A stretch of DNA of 64,000 bases from Sulfurimonas lithotrophica (GCF_009258225.1 NZ_CP043617.1:248001-312000); one strand, 5' to 3'. Counted from the stretch's first letter, positions 45,964 to 55,168 are shown. Notes: generated by a model from the letters alone, not told the origin. Numbers and translations are program-made.

Positions 45964-47019
45964 ATGGCAGTTACAGCAGCACAAGTAAAAGAATTACGCG
46001 CAGCTACTGATGCGCCGATGATGGATTGTAAAAAAGCATTAGTTGAAAATGACGGAGACATGGCAAAAGCGACTGAGTGGCTAAAAGAGCGTGGTATCGC
46101 TAAAGCTGCTAAAAAAGCTTCTGAGCGTGTTGCAGCTGAAGGTCTTGTCGGACTTAAAATTGCTGATGATTTTTCAAAAGCTACCGTAGTTGAGATTAAC
46201 TCTGAAACTGACTTCGTTGCAAAAAATGAAGGTTTCCAAAACCTTGTTCTTAAAACTACTGAAGAAGTATATTCAAACAATCCTGCTGATGTAGATACAG
46301 TTATGTCAACAGAATTCGGTAGATACTTCACAGAAGAAACAGCTAAAATCGGTGAGAAAATCGAACTTCGTCGTTTTGGTACATTGGAAGCTGAAGATGA
46401 TACTATTGCGATGAACGGTTATGTTCACTCAAACAACCGTATCGCAGTTATCGTTAAAGCTAAATGTGATTCAGCTAAAACTGCTGAAGGTATGAGAGAC
46501 GTTATGAAACAAGTTGCAATGCACGCATCTGCAATGAAACCTCAAACTCTTTCATTTAAAGATTTTGACCCTGCGTTTGTAGAGTCTGAAACAAAAGGTA
46601 GAATCGAAGCTATCAAAAAAGAAAACGAAGAGTTATCACGTTTAGGTAAGACTCTTAAAAATGTTCCTACATACGTTTCAATGATGCAACTTACTGATGA
46701 AGTTATAGCTCAAGCAGAAGAAGATATCAAAGCTACGTTAAAAGAGCAGGGTAAACCTGAGCAAATTTGGGACAAAATCGTTCCTGGTTCATTAGCTCGT
46801 TTTATCGATGACAATACTACTTTAGATAAAGAGCAAGCTTTACTTGATCAAACTTATGTACTAGATGATAAAAAAACTGTAGCAGAAGCTGTTGAGGCAC
46901 ATGCAAAAGCTCTTGGCGGAACTGCTGAGATTGTTGATTTTATCCGTCTTGAAGTTGGTGAAGGTATCGAAAAAGCTACTGATGATTTCGCGGCAGAAGT
47001 TGCTGCACAAATGGGTTAA
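45964..47019 (+). CDS. tsf: Elongation factor Ts
   Basis: The nucleotide exchange factor of EF-Tu. 351 residues, longer than the ~283 of E. coli because of an extended dimerisation region. [21 protein letters not shown] and [17 protein letters not shown] are canonical. A strong terminator follows. Confidence 0.97.
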   Translation: MAVTAAQVKELRAATDAPMMDCKKALVENDGDMAKATEWLKERGIAKAAKKASERVAAEGLVGLKIADDFSKATVVEINSETDFVAKNEGFQNLVLKTTEEVYSNNPADVDTVMSTEFGRYFTEETAKIGEKIELRRFGTLEAEDDTIAMNGYVHSNNRIAVIVKAKCDSAKTAEGMRDVMKQVAMHASAMKPQTLSFKDFDPAFVESETKGRIEAIKKENEELSRLGKTLKNVPTYVSMMQLTDEVIAQAEEDIKATLKEQGKPEQIWDKIVPGSLARFIDDNTTLDKEQALLDQTYVLDDKKTVAEAVEAHAKALGGTAEIVDFIRLEVGEGIEKATDDFAAEVAAQMG

Positions 47020-47049
47020 TGCCCTTAATTAGACTTTCTAATTTCTTTT

Positions 47050-47083
47050 AAGGCTGGGACTTCGGTTCTAGCCTTTTTTTTTT
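47050..47083 (+). terminator. Rho-independent terminator of rpsB-tsf
   Basis: An 11-bp stem (47050-47060 with 47065-47075, two G-T pairs) is capped by a TTCG tetraloop closed by C-G, the most stable RNA loop, and followed by a T-run of about ten. Best terminator in the window. Confidence 0.92.
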
Positions 47084-47091
47084 GCTATAAT
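47083..47091 (+). promoter_or_regulatory. Extended -10 of the ABC ATPase gene, leaderless
   Basis: TGCTATAAT (TG-N-TATAAT) starts at the last T of the tsf terminator and ends 6 nt before the ATG at 47098. No Shine-Dalgarno is present. Confidence 0.6.
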
Positions 47092-47097
47092 TCATGC

Positions 47098-47742
47098 ATG
47101 AATTTATTAAAAGCAAATAACCTTTCGCATTCTTTCGATACTGAACTTTTTTCAAACGTTTCATTGAACTTAGATGCAAAGCAAAGCATGGCTATTATAG
47201 GTTTAAGCGGAAGCGGAAAATCCACTCTGTTAAATATACTCTCGACATTATTAGTACCAAGTGAAGGGGAAGTTTATCTTTTTGGTAAAAACGTAACCTC
47301 AATGAAAGAAAAAGAGTTGGAACGTGTTAAGAGAAAAGACCTTGGGCTTGTATTTCAGCAACACTATCTTTTTCGCGGTTTTTCGGTTGAAGAAAATCTT
47401 GAAATATCTGCAATTTTATCTGATGAGGATATTGATAAAAAGTTATTAAAGAGATTAGGGGTAGAAAATACGCTACAACAAAAAGTTACAGAACTCTCAG
47501 GCGGACAACAGCAACGCATCTCCATCGCCAGAGTTTTAACAAAAAAACCTAAAATTCTTTTTGTGGATGAACCTACGGGAAACTTAGATAACGTAACAGG
47601 AGATGAAGTTAAAAAAATCTTTTTTGACTATATAGATGAAGAAGAAGCCGGAATGGTGCTCGTTACGCACAATGAAGAGTTTGCAATGGATTGCAATATA
47701 GTATATAAACTACAAAACAAAGAGTTAGTTAGGGTTAAGTAA
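47098..47742 (+). CDS. ABC transporter ATPase, LolD/FtsE-like
   Basis: 214 residues. Walker A GLSGSGKST is at 35-43, the signature LSGGQQQR, Walker B ILFVDEPTGNLD and the H-loop VTHNEE. The small size and TGNLD pattern fit the MacB/LolD/FtsE branch, so lipoprotein release is a possible role, but no permease is adjacent. Predicted leaderless. fliR follows by one base. Confidence 0.85.
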   Translation: MNLLKANNLSHSFDTELFSNVSLNLDAKQSMAIIGLSGSGKSTLLNILSTLLVPSEGEVYLFGKNVTSMKEKELERVKRKDLGLVFQQHYLFRGFSVEENLEISAILSDEDIDKKLLKRLGVENTLQQKVTELSGGQQQRISIARVLTKKPKILFVDEPTGNLDNVTGDEVKKIFFDYIDEEEAGMVLVTHNEEFAMDCNIVYKLQNKELVRVK

Positions 47743-47743
47743 G

Positions 47744-48508
47744 ATGTCCTGGGCGCAAGTTTTCACTCAAGATTACGTAGTCGGTTTTATACTTTTATTT
47801 TTTAGATTTGCCGCTATGTTTATGGCAGCGCCTATATTTTCACACCAAAATATTCCTCAAAGTATAAAAGCGGCTTTAGCTTTTGTATTTGCAATCGTAT
47901 TTTACTCATCAATGCCCCCGTTGGATATTCCGTTAAATATTTTAAGTGTAATAATTGCAATACTTAGCGAGGTATTATTTGGTTTAGCCATAGGGGTAGT
48001 CCTTCAAGTGGCTTATAACGTTATAACATTTGCAGGTGGGCAGATATCGTTTATGATGGGCTTTTCCATGGCAAGTGCTATTGACCCTCAGACCGGTGTT
48101 TCGATGCCTATAATTTCACAGTTTTTATCTCTTCTTGCACTTATGGTTCTTTTATCTATAGATATGCATCATTGGTTGCTTTTATTTATAAATGATTCAT
48201 TATCTCAAATTCCACTCGGCGGATTTTTAATGCAGGAAAATTTATTTAGATATACGATTGAAGCATCTTCAAAAATGTTTTTGGTCGGATTTATCATAGC
48301 ATTTCCTATTATAGCTCTTACATTTTTACAAGATGTTATTTTTGGGATGCTTATGAAAACAATGCCGCAGTTTAATCTTCTTGTAATCGGGTTTCCTATT
48401 AAAATCGCATTTGCGTTTATAGTATTAATAGCGATACTTACTTCTACGATGTTAGTATTTAAAAGTCATGTTCAAGAAGCTTTTAACTATCTGGAGATAC
48501 TTTTTTAG
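47744..48508 (+). CDS. fliR: Flagellar biosynthesis protein FliR
   Basis: A membrane component of the flagellar type III export gate (FliPQR). 254 residues with about seven hydrophobic segments; FAAMFMAAPIFSHQNIPQSIK and GGQISFMMGFSMASAIDPQTG are FliR signatures. It shows the organism is flagellate and sits before a chemotaxis-linked gene. Confidence 0.93.
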   Translation: MSWAQVFTQDYVVGFILLFFRFAAMFMAAPIFSHQNIPQSIKAALAFVFAIVFYSSMPPLDIPLNILSVIIAILSEVLFGLAIGVVLQVAYNVITFAGGQISFMMGFSMASAIDPQTGVSMPIISQFLSLLALMVLLSIDMHHWLLLFINDSLSQIPLGGFLMQENLFRYTIEASSKMFLVGFIIAFPIIALTFLQDVIFGMLMKTMPQFNLLVIGFPIKIAFAFIVLIAILTSTMLVFKSHVQEAFNYLEILF

Positions 48509-48544
48509 GTTTTTTTTGATACAATAACTACAAAGGAAAAAGTC

Positions 48545-50134
48545 TTGAAAATTTTACTCTTAAATGATAATCCGGTTGTAAATAAATTAGTAACTTTAAG
48601 TGCTCAAAAAACTTCTGATGAAGTAGAAATAGTCGCAAATATTGAAGAAATATCTGCAGGCTCATATGATTTAGTTGTTGTTGATGATAGTATGTTTAGC
48701 CAAGAGTTGATGCAGGAACTAAAAGAAAAAATCACATATACTAAATCTTTATATATTTTTGCAAAAGACGGACAAGCAGAAGAAGGTTTTACTTCTACGC
48801 TTAAAAAACCTTTTTTACCTACGGATATGGTAGAACTTTTCTCAAACTTAGGTCGTGATGAGGAAGTTGAAGAAGACGATAATGAACTTGATGAAATTGA
48901 AGAAGATGAAGAGATAAACCTGGATGAAGAAGACGCAATAAATGATGATTTAGAGCTAGACAGTATTGAAGATGACGGTTTAGACAAAGAAGATATGGAA
49001 GAACTTGATGCAGAGCTAGATTTAGATGATATTGAAGTTGAAGATTCACAAGAGCTTGATGCAGATTTGGATTTAAATGATTTGGAAGATGAAGACTCCG
49101 AAGATGATGAATTAAATCTAGACGATTTGGATGAGGAAGAAGATTTAGAATCTATTTTAGATAAAGATGAACTTCAAGAGGTACAAAATCTTTTGGAAGA
49201 AAATGAAGAAGATATTGAAGATGAAGATAAAACTCTCGATGAAGATTTAGACTTGGACGAATTGGATTTAGATGAAAAAGAAAATGCCGAGAGTGACGAA
49301 GAGTTAGACTTAGACGATATAGAAAGTTTTGAGGATGAAGGCTCGGAAACAGAGAGTGATGAGGCAGAGGAAGAAGATTTAGAACTAGATGAAGAGTTAA
49401 GTTTAGAAGATGAAGAAGTAGATGCTGAAAGTAACGAAGAATTAGATTTAGATGATATTGAAGATGCAGATAATACTCACGATGAAGAGTTAGACTTAGA
49501 CGATATAGAAAGTTTTGAAGATGAAGGCTCAGAAATAGAGAATGATGAGGCAGAGGAAGAAGATTTAGAACTAGATGAAGAATTAAGTTTAGAAGATGAA
49601 CATGATTTAAATTTGGATGATATTGAAGATGCAGATAATACTCACGATGAAGAGTTAGATTTGGATGATACAGAAGGTTTTGAGGATGAAAACTTAGAAA
49701 CTGATAGTGATGAAGCAGAAGAAGATTTAGAACTAGATGAAGAATTAAGTTTAGAAGATGAGAGTATTTTAGGGGATGAAAATTTAGAAGAACTTATAGA
49801 ATCAGCTGAAGAGGAATTAACGGAAGAGGAGTTAAATTCCGAAATAGATATGGACGAATTTGCTTCTTTAACTGCAGATAGTTTAAGAATGGCAGTCGGA
49901 GAGATGAACGAGGATGACTTAGAAGCAGAAGAAGCACCAAGCGATATAGAAACGACTTTAGATGAAGAAGAACCTGAAATTCCTGCAAATACTAATATAG
50001 AAGCAAATAATGATGGTGTAGAATCACTTAAAAAACTTCTAAAAGCTTTAACCAATGAAGACGTAGCCGCTTCAATGAAGGGTATGAAAATTAATATAAA
50101 TATAGAATTAGGCGGCGATAAAAGTGAATCATAA
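48545..50134 (+). CDS. chePep: ChePep-like receiver and poly-acidic chemotaxis protein
   Basis: 529 residues in three parts. Residues 1-100 form a receiver-like domain (MKILLLNDNPVVNK, VVVDDS, LKKPFLP), probably degenerate since the N-terminal acidic pair is reduced. Residues ~105-450 are extremely rich in Glu, Asp and Leu and contain near-identical repeats. The end (LKKLLKALTNEDVAASMKGM) is a conserved basic helix. The same order, acidic protein-gmk-tatA-argS, occurs around H. pylori HP0322, ChePep, a pole-localised protein needed for chemotactic reversals. TTG start behind AAAGGAA. The last 11 nt overlap gmk. Confidence 0.82.
   Translation: MKILLLNDNPVVNKLVTLSAQKTSDEVEIVANIEEISAGSYDLVVVDDSMFSQELMQELKEKITYTKSLYIFAKDGQAEEGFTSTLKKPFLPTDMVELFSNLGRDEEVEEDDNELDEIEEDEEINLDEEDAINDDLELDSIEDDGLDKEDMEELDAELDLDDIEVEDSQELDADLDLNDLEDEDSEDDELNLDDLDEEEDLESILDKDELQEVQNLLEENEEDIEDEDKTLDEDLDLDELDLDEKENAESDEELDLDDIESFEDEGSETESDEAEEEDLELDEELSLEDEEVDAESNEELDLDDIEDADNTHDEELDLDDIESFEDEGSEIENDEAEEEDLELDEELSLEDEHDLNLDDIEDADNTHDEELDLDDTEGFEDENLETDSDEAEEDLELDEELSLEDESILGDENLEELIESAEEELTEEELNSEIDMDEFASLTADSLRMAVGEMNEDDLEAEEAPSDIETTLDEEEPEIPANTNIEANNDGVESLKKLLKALTNEDVAASMKGMKININIELGGDKSES
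49298..49760 (+). repeat. Tandem acidic repeats inside chePep
   Basis: Three copies of a ~40-residue unit (EELDLDDIESFEDEGSE followed by DEAEEEDLELDEELSLED) start at 49298, 49484 and 49649. Between them a linker LDLDDIEDADNTHD occurs twice. A 44-bp stretch is exactly duplicated (49451-49494 and 49616-49659), so the array is recent or homogenised and may vary in copy number. Confidence 0.8.
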
Positions 50135-50744
50135 AAGTGGTGCTATATTAGTACTTTCAGGCCCAAGCGGGGCAGGTAAAAGTACACTTTTAAATGAGAT
50201 AATTAATGATGTAGGGGAGTGTTATTTTTCTATTTCAACTACAACCCGTCCTATGCGCGAAGGGGAAATAGACGGTGTTCATTATCATTTTGTAGATGAA
50301 AAAGAGTTCGAAAAAGATATAGAAGAAGAGATGTTTTTAGAATATGCCCATGTCCACGGTAACTACTACGGTACATCCATAAAACCGGTAAAAGAAGCTT
50401 TAAAAGACGGTAAACTTGTTATATTTGATATAGATGTGCAAGGTAATACCGTTGTAACTAACAGACTTGGGGATATTACAACCTCCGTTTTTATTTCTCC
50501 ACCTACACTCTCAGAGTTAAAGCATCGCTTAGAGGCTAGACAAACAGACTCACAAGAAGTTATAGACAGACGTATAAAGATGGCTAAAAGAGAGATCCAA
50601 CGTATAAGTGAATATGATTTTTTGATAGTTAACGATGATTTAGATAAAGCAGCTCAAATTTTAAGAACGATTGCTAAAGCGGCAAGATTAAAAATAGCAG
50701 GTAATGAGATAAACGAATTTGCTCAAATGTGGGAAGATATTTAA
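50124..50744 (+). CDS. gmk: Guanylate kinase
   Basis: Phosphorylates GMP to GDP. 206 residues; P-loop LSGPSGAGKSTL, GMP-binding STTTRPMREGEIDGVHYHFV and EYAHVHGNYYGTS are diagnostic. GTG start inside chePep. Confidence 0.96.
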   Translation: MNHKSGAILVLSGPSGAGKSTLLNEIINDVGECYFSISTTTRPMREGEIDGVHYHFVDEKEFEKDIEEEMFLEYAHVHGNYYGTSIKPVKEALKDGKLVIFDIDVQGNTVVTNRLGDITTSVFISPPTLSELKHRLEARQTDSQEVIDRRIKMAKREIQRISEYDFLIVNDDLDKAAQILRTIAKAARLKIAGNEINEFAQMWEDI

Positions 50745-50755
50745 CAAACTCGTAA

Positions 50756-50761
50756 TATAAT
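50756..50761 (+). promoter_or_regulatory. -10 candidate upstream of tatA
   Basis: A perfect TATAAT lies 12 nt after the gmk stop and 72 nt before tatA, so tatA-argS may have its own promoter. Confidence 0.4.
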
Positions 50762-50832
50762 ACACGATAAGAGTATTTACAGCAAAAAAAAGATATACTC
50801 ACAGAATTTAATTTTAAAACAAGGAAACAACT

Positions 50833-51066
50833 ATGGGAATGCCTAGTGGAACAGAACTACTTATAATTTTTGGAATAATTGTATTGTTATTTGGTGCGAA
50901 AAAAATACCTGACCTAGCTAAAGGTCTTGGAAAAGGTATCAAAAACTTCAAAGCAGAGATGAAAGACGACTCTACGGAAGTTGCATCAAATGAACCTAAA
51001 AAAGTTGAGGGTTCAGAAGAGGACTCGACATCTACAGAAGCTCCAAAAAATACTACACAAGCGTAA
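50833..51066 (+). CDS. tatA: Twin-arginine translocase subunit TatA/TatE
   Basis: 77 residues: a single N-terminal membrane helix ([20 protein letters not shown]), an amphipathic helix ([17 protein letters not shown]) and an acidic tail. It builds the pore for folded cofactor-bearing proteins such as molybdoenzymes. AAGGAAA precedes the ATG. Confidence 0.93.
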   Translation: MGMPSGTELLIIFGIIVLLFGAKKIPDLAKGLGKGIKNFKAEMKDDSTEVASNEPKKVEGSEEDSTSTEAPKNTTQA

Positions 51067-51069
51067 GCC

Positions 51070-52686
51070 TTGAAACAACGTGTACAATCATATCTTCACG
51101 ACAAGTTAGGTCGTGAAGTAGTTTTAGAAAAACCGCGTGACCGTTCTTTTGGTCATTTTGCCACCCCAATCGCTTTTTCACTTGCTAAAGAATTAAGAAA
51201 ATCACCGATGGTTATTGCTGAAGAGCTTGCTTCTTCTTTTGATGAGAGTAATGAAGTTTTTTCAAAAGTTGAATCTGTAAAAGGTTATTTGAATTTTCGT
51301 TTGAGTGAAGATTTTTTAAACGAATATGGTTCGTGGGCTTTGGATAACTCTCAAATGTTTGGAACTGATGAGAAAAAAGAAAAAATCCTTTTAGAGTTCG
51401 TTAGTGCAAATCCGACAGGACCGCTTCATATAGGACATGCCCGTGGAGCAGTTTACGGTGATACGCTTTATCGTTTGGCAAAACATTTAGGTTATGATAT
51501 CACGGCTGAGTATTATGTAAACGATGCCGGTAACCAAATAGACTTACTGGGTCTATCTATCCAACTATATGCAAAAGAAAACATACTAAAGCAAGAGGTT
51601 GAATATCCAGAGAGTTATTATCGTGGCGAGTATCTAGATGCATTGGCTCGTGATGCTATAAAAAAATTCGGCGAAGAAATAATCACGGATGAATCTCGTC
51701 AAAAAGAGCTCGCTATTTGGGCAAAAGACGGAGTAATGGAGATTGTTACAAAAACTTTAGCCGATACAAATATCTTTTTTGATACTTTTGTAAATGAGTC
51801 CTCTTTGTATGATGACTGGGACAGAGTTATGTCTAAAATGGCAAACAACGATGCAAATGCCATTTATGAAAAAGATGAGAAAATCTGGCTGGCATCTGAA
51901 GTTAAGGGTGATGATAACGACAGAGTTGTAGTTCGTGAAGACAAACGTCCAACTTATCTTGCGGGAGACATAGTTTACCATAACCAAAAATTTGAGCGCG
52001 GGTATGATCACTATATAAATATATGGGGTGCTGACCACCATGGGTATATTCCGCGTGTGAATGCAGCTATCGAATATCTTGGATACGATTCAAATAAATT
52101 AGAGGTACTGCTTTCTCAGATGGTTAGTCTGTTAAAAGACGGTGAGCCGTATAAGATGAGTAAACGTGCAGGTAACGTTATACTTATGAGTGATATAGTA
52201 GATGAGATAGGTGCAGATGCATTACGTTTTATCTTTGCATCTAAAAAGAGCGACACCTCTTTGGAATTTGATGTAGAATCACTAAAAAAACAAGATAGCT
52301 CAAACCCTATCTTTTATATACAGTATGCTCATGCGCGCATCAAAACTATAATCTCAAAAAGTGATTTAAGTGAAGATGATATCATGGCTGCGTCACTTAA
52401 AGGTTTTGATGAACAGGCAGATACCCTGCTATTTGATGCATTATTGCTTCCTGAGGTAATCGAAGATGCATTCAGCTCACGTCAAGTTCAAAAACTGCCT
52501 GATTATCTACAGTCTTTAGCGGCATCTCTACATAAATTTTATTATGATGTTCGTATAATAGGGCGTGAAGATGAAGCAAAACTGCTTAAACTTTTGATGG
52601 TAGTTGCACTCTCTATTAAAACAGGTCTATCTTTAATGGGCATAGAAGCAAAAGATAGAATGTTTAAAGATGACGAAGCTAATTAA
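51070..52686 (+). CDS. argS: Arginyl-tRNA synthetase
   Basis: 538 residues, class I. HIGH-type GPLHIGHARGAVYG and KMSKRAGNV are present, with the ArgRS C-terminal domain. TTG start 3 nt after tatA. The stop lies within a hairpin that may end the transcript. Confidence 0.96.
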   Translation: MKQRVQSYLHDKLGREVVLEKPRDRSFGHFATPIAFSLAKELRKSPMVIAEELASSFDESNEVFSKVESVKGYLNFRLSEDFLNEYGSWALDNSQMFGTDEKKEKILLEFVSANPTGPLHIGHARGAVYGDTLYRLAKHLGYDITAEYYVNDAGNQIDLLGLSIQLYAKENILKQEVEYPESYYRGEYLDALARDAIKKFGEEIITDESRQKELAIWAKDGVMEIVTKTLADTNIFFDTFVNESSLYDDWDRVMSKMANNDANAIYEKDEKIWLASEVKGDDNDRVVVREDKRPTYLAGDIVYHNQKFERGYDHYINIWGADHHGYIPRVNAAIEYLGYDSNKLEVLLSQMVSLLKDGEPYKMSKRAGNVILMSDIVDEIGADALRFIFASKKSDTSLEFDVESLKKQDSSNPIFYIQYAHARIKTIISKSDLSEDDIMAASLKGFDEQADTLLFDALLLPEVIEDAFSSRQVQKLPDYLQSLAASLHKFYYDVRIIGREDEAKLLKLLMVVALSIKTGLSLMGIEAKDRMFKDDEAN

Positions 52687-52710
52687 TAAGAGGTTTTTTG
52701 TCCTCTTATT
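52685..52710 (+). terminator. Hairpin after argS
   Basis: AATAAGAGG and CCTCTTATT form a perfect 9-bp stem around an 8-nt loop (TTTTTTGT). The right arm runs into the regulatory box at 52709, so the terminator and operator share two bases. Confidence 0.6.
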
Positions 52711-52722
52711 GATACAAATCAA
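52709..52722 (+). promoter_or_regulatory. Fnr-type box upstream of the pentaheme cytochrome
   Basis: TTGATACAAATCAA is a perfect TTGAT-N4-ATCAA site. TAGAAT at 52744-52749, 21 nt downstream, is a plausible -10, placing the box centre near -41. It would activate the cytochrome and hemerythrin-PAS genes. Confidence 0.75.
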
Positions 52723-52778
52723 GTAAAAATATTTATTCTTAGATAGAATTCAACCTATATCAAAAATAAGGTTTAGGT

Positions 52779-53885
52779 ATGAAAGTTTTACTTTATATTT
52801 TATCTATTACTACAATTCTTTTTGCATCTACACACGATACGGCTGCATGTAAAAAATGTCATCCGTTAATAGCACAAGAGTTTGAGAACTCAATGCATAA
52901 AAAATCATCTATATATGATGACAAAATTCATAAAGCCGTATGGGATAAACACCCCGCATCTGCCAAAGGTAATTATAAATGTGCAAAATGCCATACTCCA
53001 AACGCTAAAGAAGCTAAGGCTCAAAAAGAGGGTATTTCATGTATAAGTTGCCATACTATTTCAAATGTAGAAAAACACGCCCAATCAAATAAAAATATTT
53101 ATTCCGGTGAGAAAAAGAAGTTTTACTCTGCTGAGATTGGTAGAGAAAATGAAAAAGTAATTTATAAAAAAGAGAGTTCACTTTTTGGTATGAACGTTAC
53201 AACTACGGGTTCTGCATACCATGATCTGGATTATACAAATGAAAATTTTTATAACGCAAATGTATGTATGGGTTGTCATTCACATAAACAAAATTCACAT
53301 GAGTTTTCAGTATGTACAACAGAAGAAGAGGGTGCTAAGGATAAAAAAACAAACTGTATAACTTGTCATATGCCAAAAGTTGACGGCTCGGCTACAACGG
53401 TTCGTATAAGCAAACAACACTCTTTTCACGGATTTGCAGGTGCTCACACAAAACCTCAAATGCTTAAAAAATACGTAGAATTCGGATTTGAAAAAAATTC
53501 AAACAGTTTTGAAATTATTGTGCATAATAAAGCTCCGCATAACTTGATGACACATCCTCTAAGGGTTGTACAATTAAGAGTAAATCATATTAGAGATGCA
53601 AAATCTACGGCATTGAAAACCCAAACTTTTGTAAAAGTAATCGGTACCGAAGGTAAACCTTCTATGCCTTGGTTGGCTACCGAAGTTGTTAAAGATACCA
53701 TGATTAAAGCTAATGAAAAACGTAAAGTAAAATATGATAAAAAATTAAAAAGCGGTGATACGGTAGAAGTTATACTTGGATACTATATAGTAAATCCAAA
53801 AGCTGTTGAAAAGTTAAATTTACAAGATGACAAAGCAGCTACCGAATTCAAAATTTTAAAAAGTCAAAATATAAATATAGAGTAG
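52779..53885 (+). CDS. Pentaheme c-type cytochrome
   Basis: 368 residues with a signal peptide (KVLLYILSITTILFAS). Five CxxCH motifs are visible: C24-H28, C68-H72, C88-H92, C163-H167 and C193-H197. The spacing resembles the cytochrome c554-like multihaem group. The C-terminal ~160 residues lack haem motifs and look beta-rich. It is probably a periplasmic electron carrier or nitrogen/sulfur-oxide reductase component; which one is not readable. It lies in an operon with the next gene (6-nt gap). Confidence 0.85.
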   Translation: MKVLLYILSITTILFASTHDTAACKKCHPLIAQEFENSMHKKSSIYDDKIHKAVWDKHPASAKGNYKCAKCHTPNAKEAKAQKEGISCISCHTISNVEKHAQSNKNIYSGEKKKFYSAEIGRENEKVIYKKESSLFGMNVTTTGSAYHDLDYTNENFYNANVCMGCHSHKQNSHEFSVCTTEEEGAKDKKTNCITCHMPKVDGSATTVRISKQHSFHGFAGAHTKPQMLKKYVEFGFEKNSNSFEIIVHNKAPHNLMTHPLRVVQLRVNHIRDAKSTALKTQTFVKVIGTEGKPSMPWLATEVVKDTMIKANEKRKVKYDKKLKSGDTVEVILGYYIVNPKAVEKLNLQDDKAATEFKILKSQNINIE

Positions 53886-53891
53886 GCAATA

Positions 53892-54872
53892 ATGAGTGAA
53901 TACTTAGGAAATAACCCATATTCAAATTTACCGGAGGGTCATCCGGTCAGAGTTTATTTAGAAGAAAATCAGTATATCAGAGAACTAATATCGGCTATTA
54001 ATTCACTCGATATAGGAGCTGAATATGAAGAATTTGAGAAACTTTTTGAGAAACTTTGCTTAGTTGAAAAACATTTTGCAAGAAAAGAGAATCAGCTTTT
54101 TCCATATTTGGAAAAATACGGTTGGACATCGCCGTCTCAAAATATGTGGGCATTTCACGATGATATACGTGCAATTATAAAAGTAACCAGGACTCTTGTA
54201 AAAAATAAAGAATTTCAAACTCTTATGATGTCGTTGCAAAATCTTTTTAGAAATCTAGATCATATAATGCAGGTTGAAGAGGGAAGACTTTTACCAAATG
54301 CACTAAATATGTTAGAAGATGATGACTGGTTGGAGATGTATGAAGGTGATGAAGAGATAGGTTGGATGTTTGATACTCCGCCAACTCCATATCCTGCAAA
54401 AAGTGAAGAGTATGTGCATCCATCACAAGACACTAAAAAAAGAAAACTACCTTTTTCACTTGATGGAAGAATTGATTTAGACCAAGGTCATATGTTGCCT
54501 GAACAAATAAATCTGCTTTTAAAGTTTATGCCTGTAGATATTACCTATGTAGATGAAAATGATATAGTGATTTTTTATAATCGCGGGGATAACAGGGTGT
54601 TTCCTAGAAGTGCAGGAATAATAGGACGTGAAGTAAAATTCTGCCATCCGCCAAAAAGTGTGGATCAAGTGCTTATGATATTAAGAGAGTTTAAAGCCGG
54701 ACGTCGTGACGAAGCTGAGTTTTGGATAGAGTTTAAAGGCAGATTTATACATATAAGATATTTTGCTATCAGGGATGATGAGGGAACATACAAAGGTGTT
54801 ATAGAAGTATCTCAGGATGTTACGGATATAAGGGCTCTAAAAGGTCAGCAAAGACTACTAGACTGGGAATAA
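53892..54872 (+). CDS. Hemerythrin-like and PAS domain protein (DUF438 type)
   Basis: 326 residues, cytoplasmic. Residues about 25-140 form a hemerythrin-like four-helix unit with spaced His and Glu (EKHFARKENQLFPYL, FHDDIRAII, LDHIMQVEEGRLLP). Residues ~200-320 form a PAS domain (FMPVDITYVDENDIVIFYN, GVIEVSQDVTDIRAL). This resembles DUF438 proteins, proposed sensors or NO/O2 binders. No output domain is present. It shares the box at 52709 with the cytochrome. Confidence 0.82.
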   Translation: MSEYLGNNPYSNLPEGHPVRVYLEENQYIRELISAINSLDIGAEYEEFEKLFEKLCLVEKHFARKENQLFPYLEKYGWTSPSQNMWAFHDDIRAIIKVTRTLVKNKEFQTLMMSLQNLFRNLDHIMQVEEGRLLPNALNMLEDDDWLEMYEGDEEIGWMFDTPPTPYPAKSEEYVHPSQDTKKRKLPFSLDGRIDLDQGHMLPEQINLLLKFMPVDITYVDENDIVIFYNRGDNRVFPRSAGIIGREVKFCHPPKSVDQVLMILREFKAGRRDEAEFWIEFKGRFIHIRYFAIRDDEGTYKGVIEVSQDVTDIRALKGQQRLLDWE

Positions 54873-54897
54873 CCCTATTTTTTAGGGTTGTTTTTTT
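54871..54897 (+). terminator. Terminator of the cytochrome/hemerythrin operon
   Basis: AACCCTA and TAGGGTT form a perfect 7-bp stem around a T-rich loop, followed by G and a run of seven T's. It begins at the stop of the hemerythrin-PAS gene and overlaps the 3' end of the opposed small membrane protein gene. Confidence 0.82.
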
Positions 54898-55168
54898 GAT
54901 AACTCTGCATAATGCCCAGCATCTCATAGATTGAAATTTCTTCACCTGCTTCTTTAATTAGTGCATCGGTATCCGGAAATTGACCTTGAATCTTTTTTAT
55001 ATCTTCATAACCTTTAGGTTTAATCTCACTCATAGCCATATTAATGCCGCCTGCCCACATTAAAATTATCATTATCCAGACAATTTTTTTAGCATTTGCA
55101 TATACACCAATAAAATGAAAAATAATACTCAAAATAAAAGCTGCAAAAAGTATAATACTTAAGCTCAT
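54875..55168 (-). CDS. Small membrane protein
   Basis: 97 residues with two hydrophobic segments (IILFAAFILSIIFHFIGVY and KIVWIMIILMWAGGINMAM), then a soluble helical tail. No family recognised. Its ATG overlaps the stop of the 53-residue gene (ATGA), so it is the last of four co-translated genes starting with the siroheme decarboxylase homologue. Confidence 0.7.
   Translation of the reverse strand: MSLSIILFAAFILSIIFHFIGVYANAKKIVWIMIILMWAGGINMAMSEIKPKGYEDIKKIQGQFPDTDALIKEAGEEISIYEMLGIMQSYQKNNPKK

Noticed and set aside
49298-49760. Possible CRISPR-like repeat array
   Set aside because: The repeats are in frame, encode acidic residues and lack unique spacers or cas genes.
48604-50055. Long Ser/Leu-rich reading frames antisense to chePep
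   Set aside because: They are mirror images of GAA/GAT/TTA-rich codons of the acidic gene, with no start signals.
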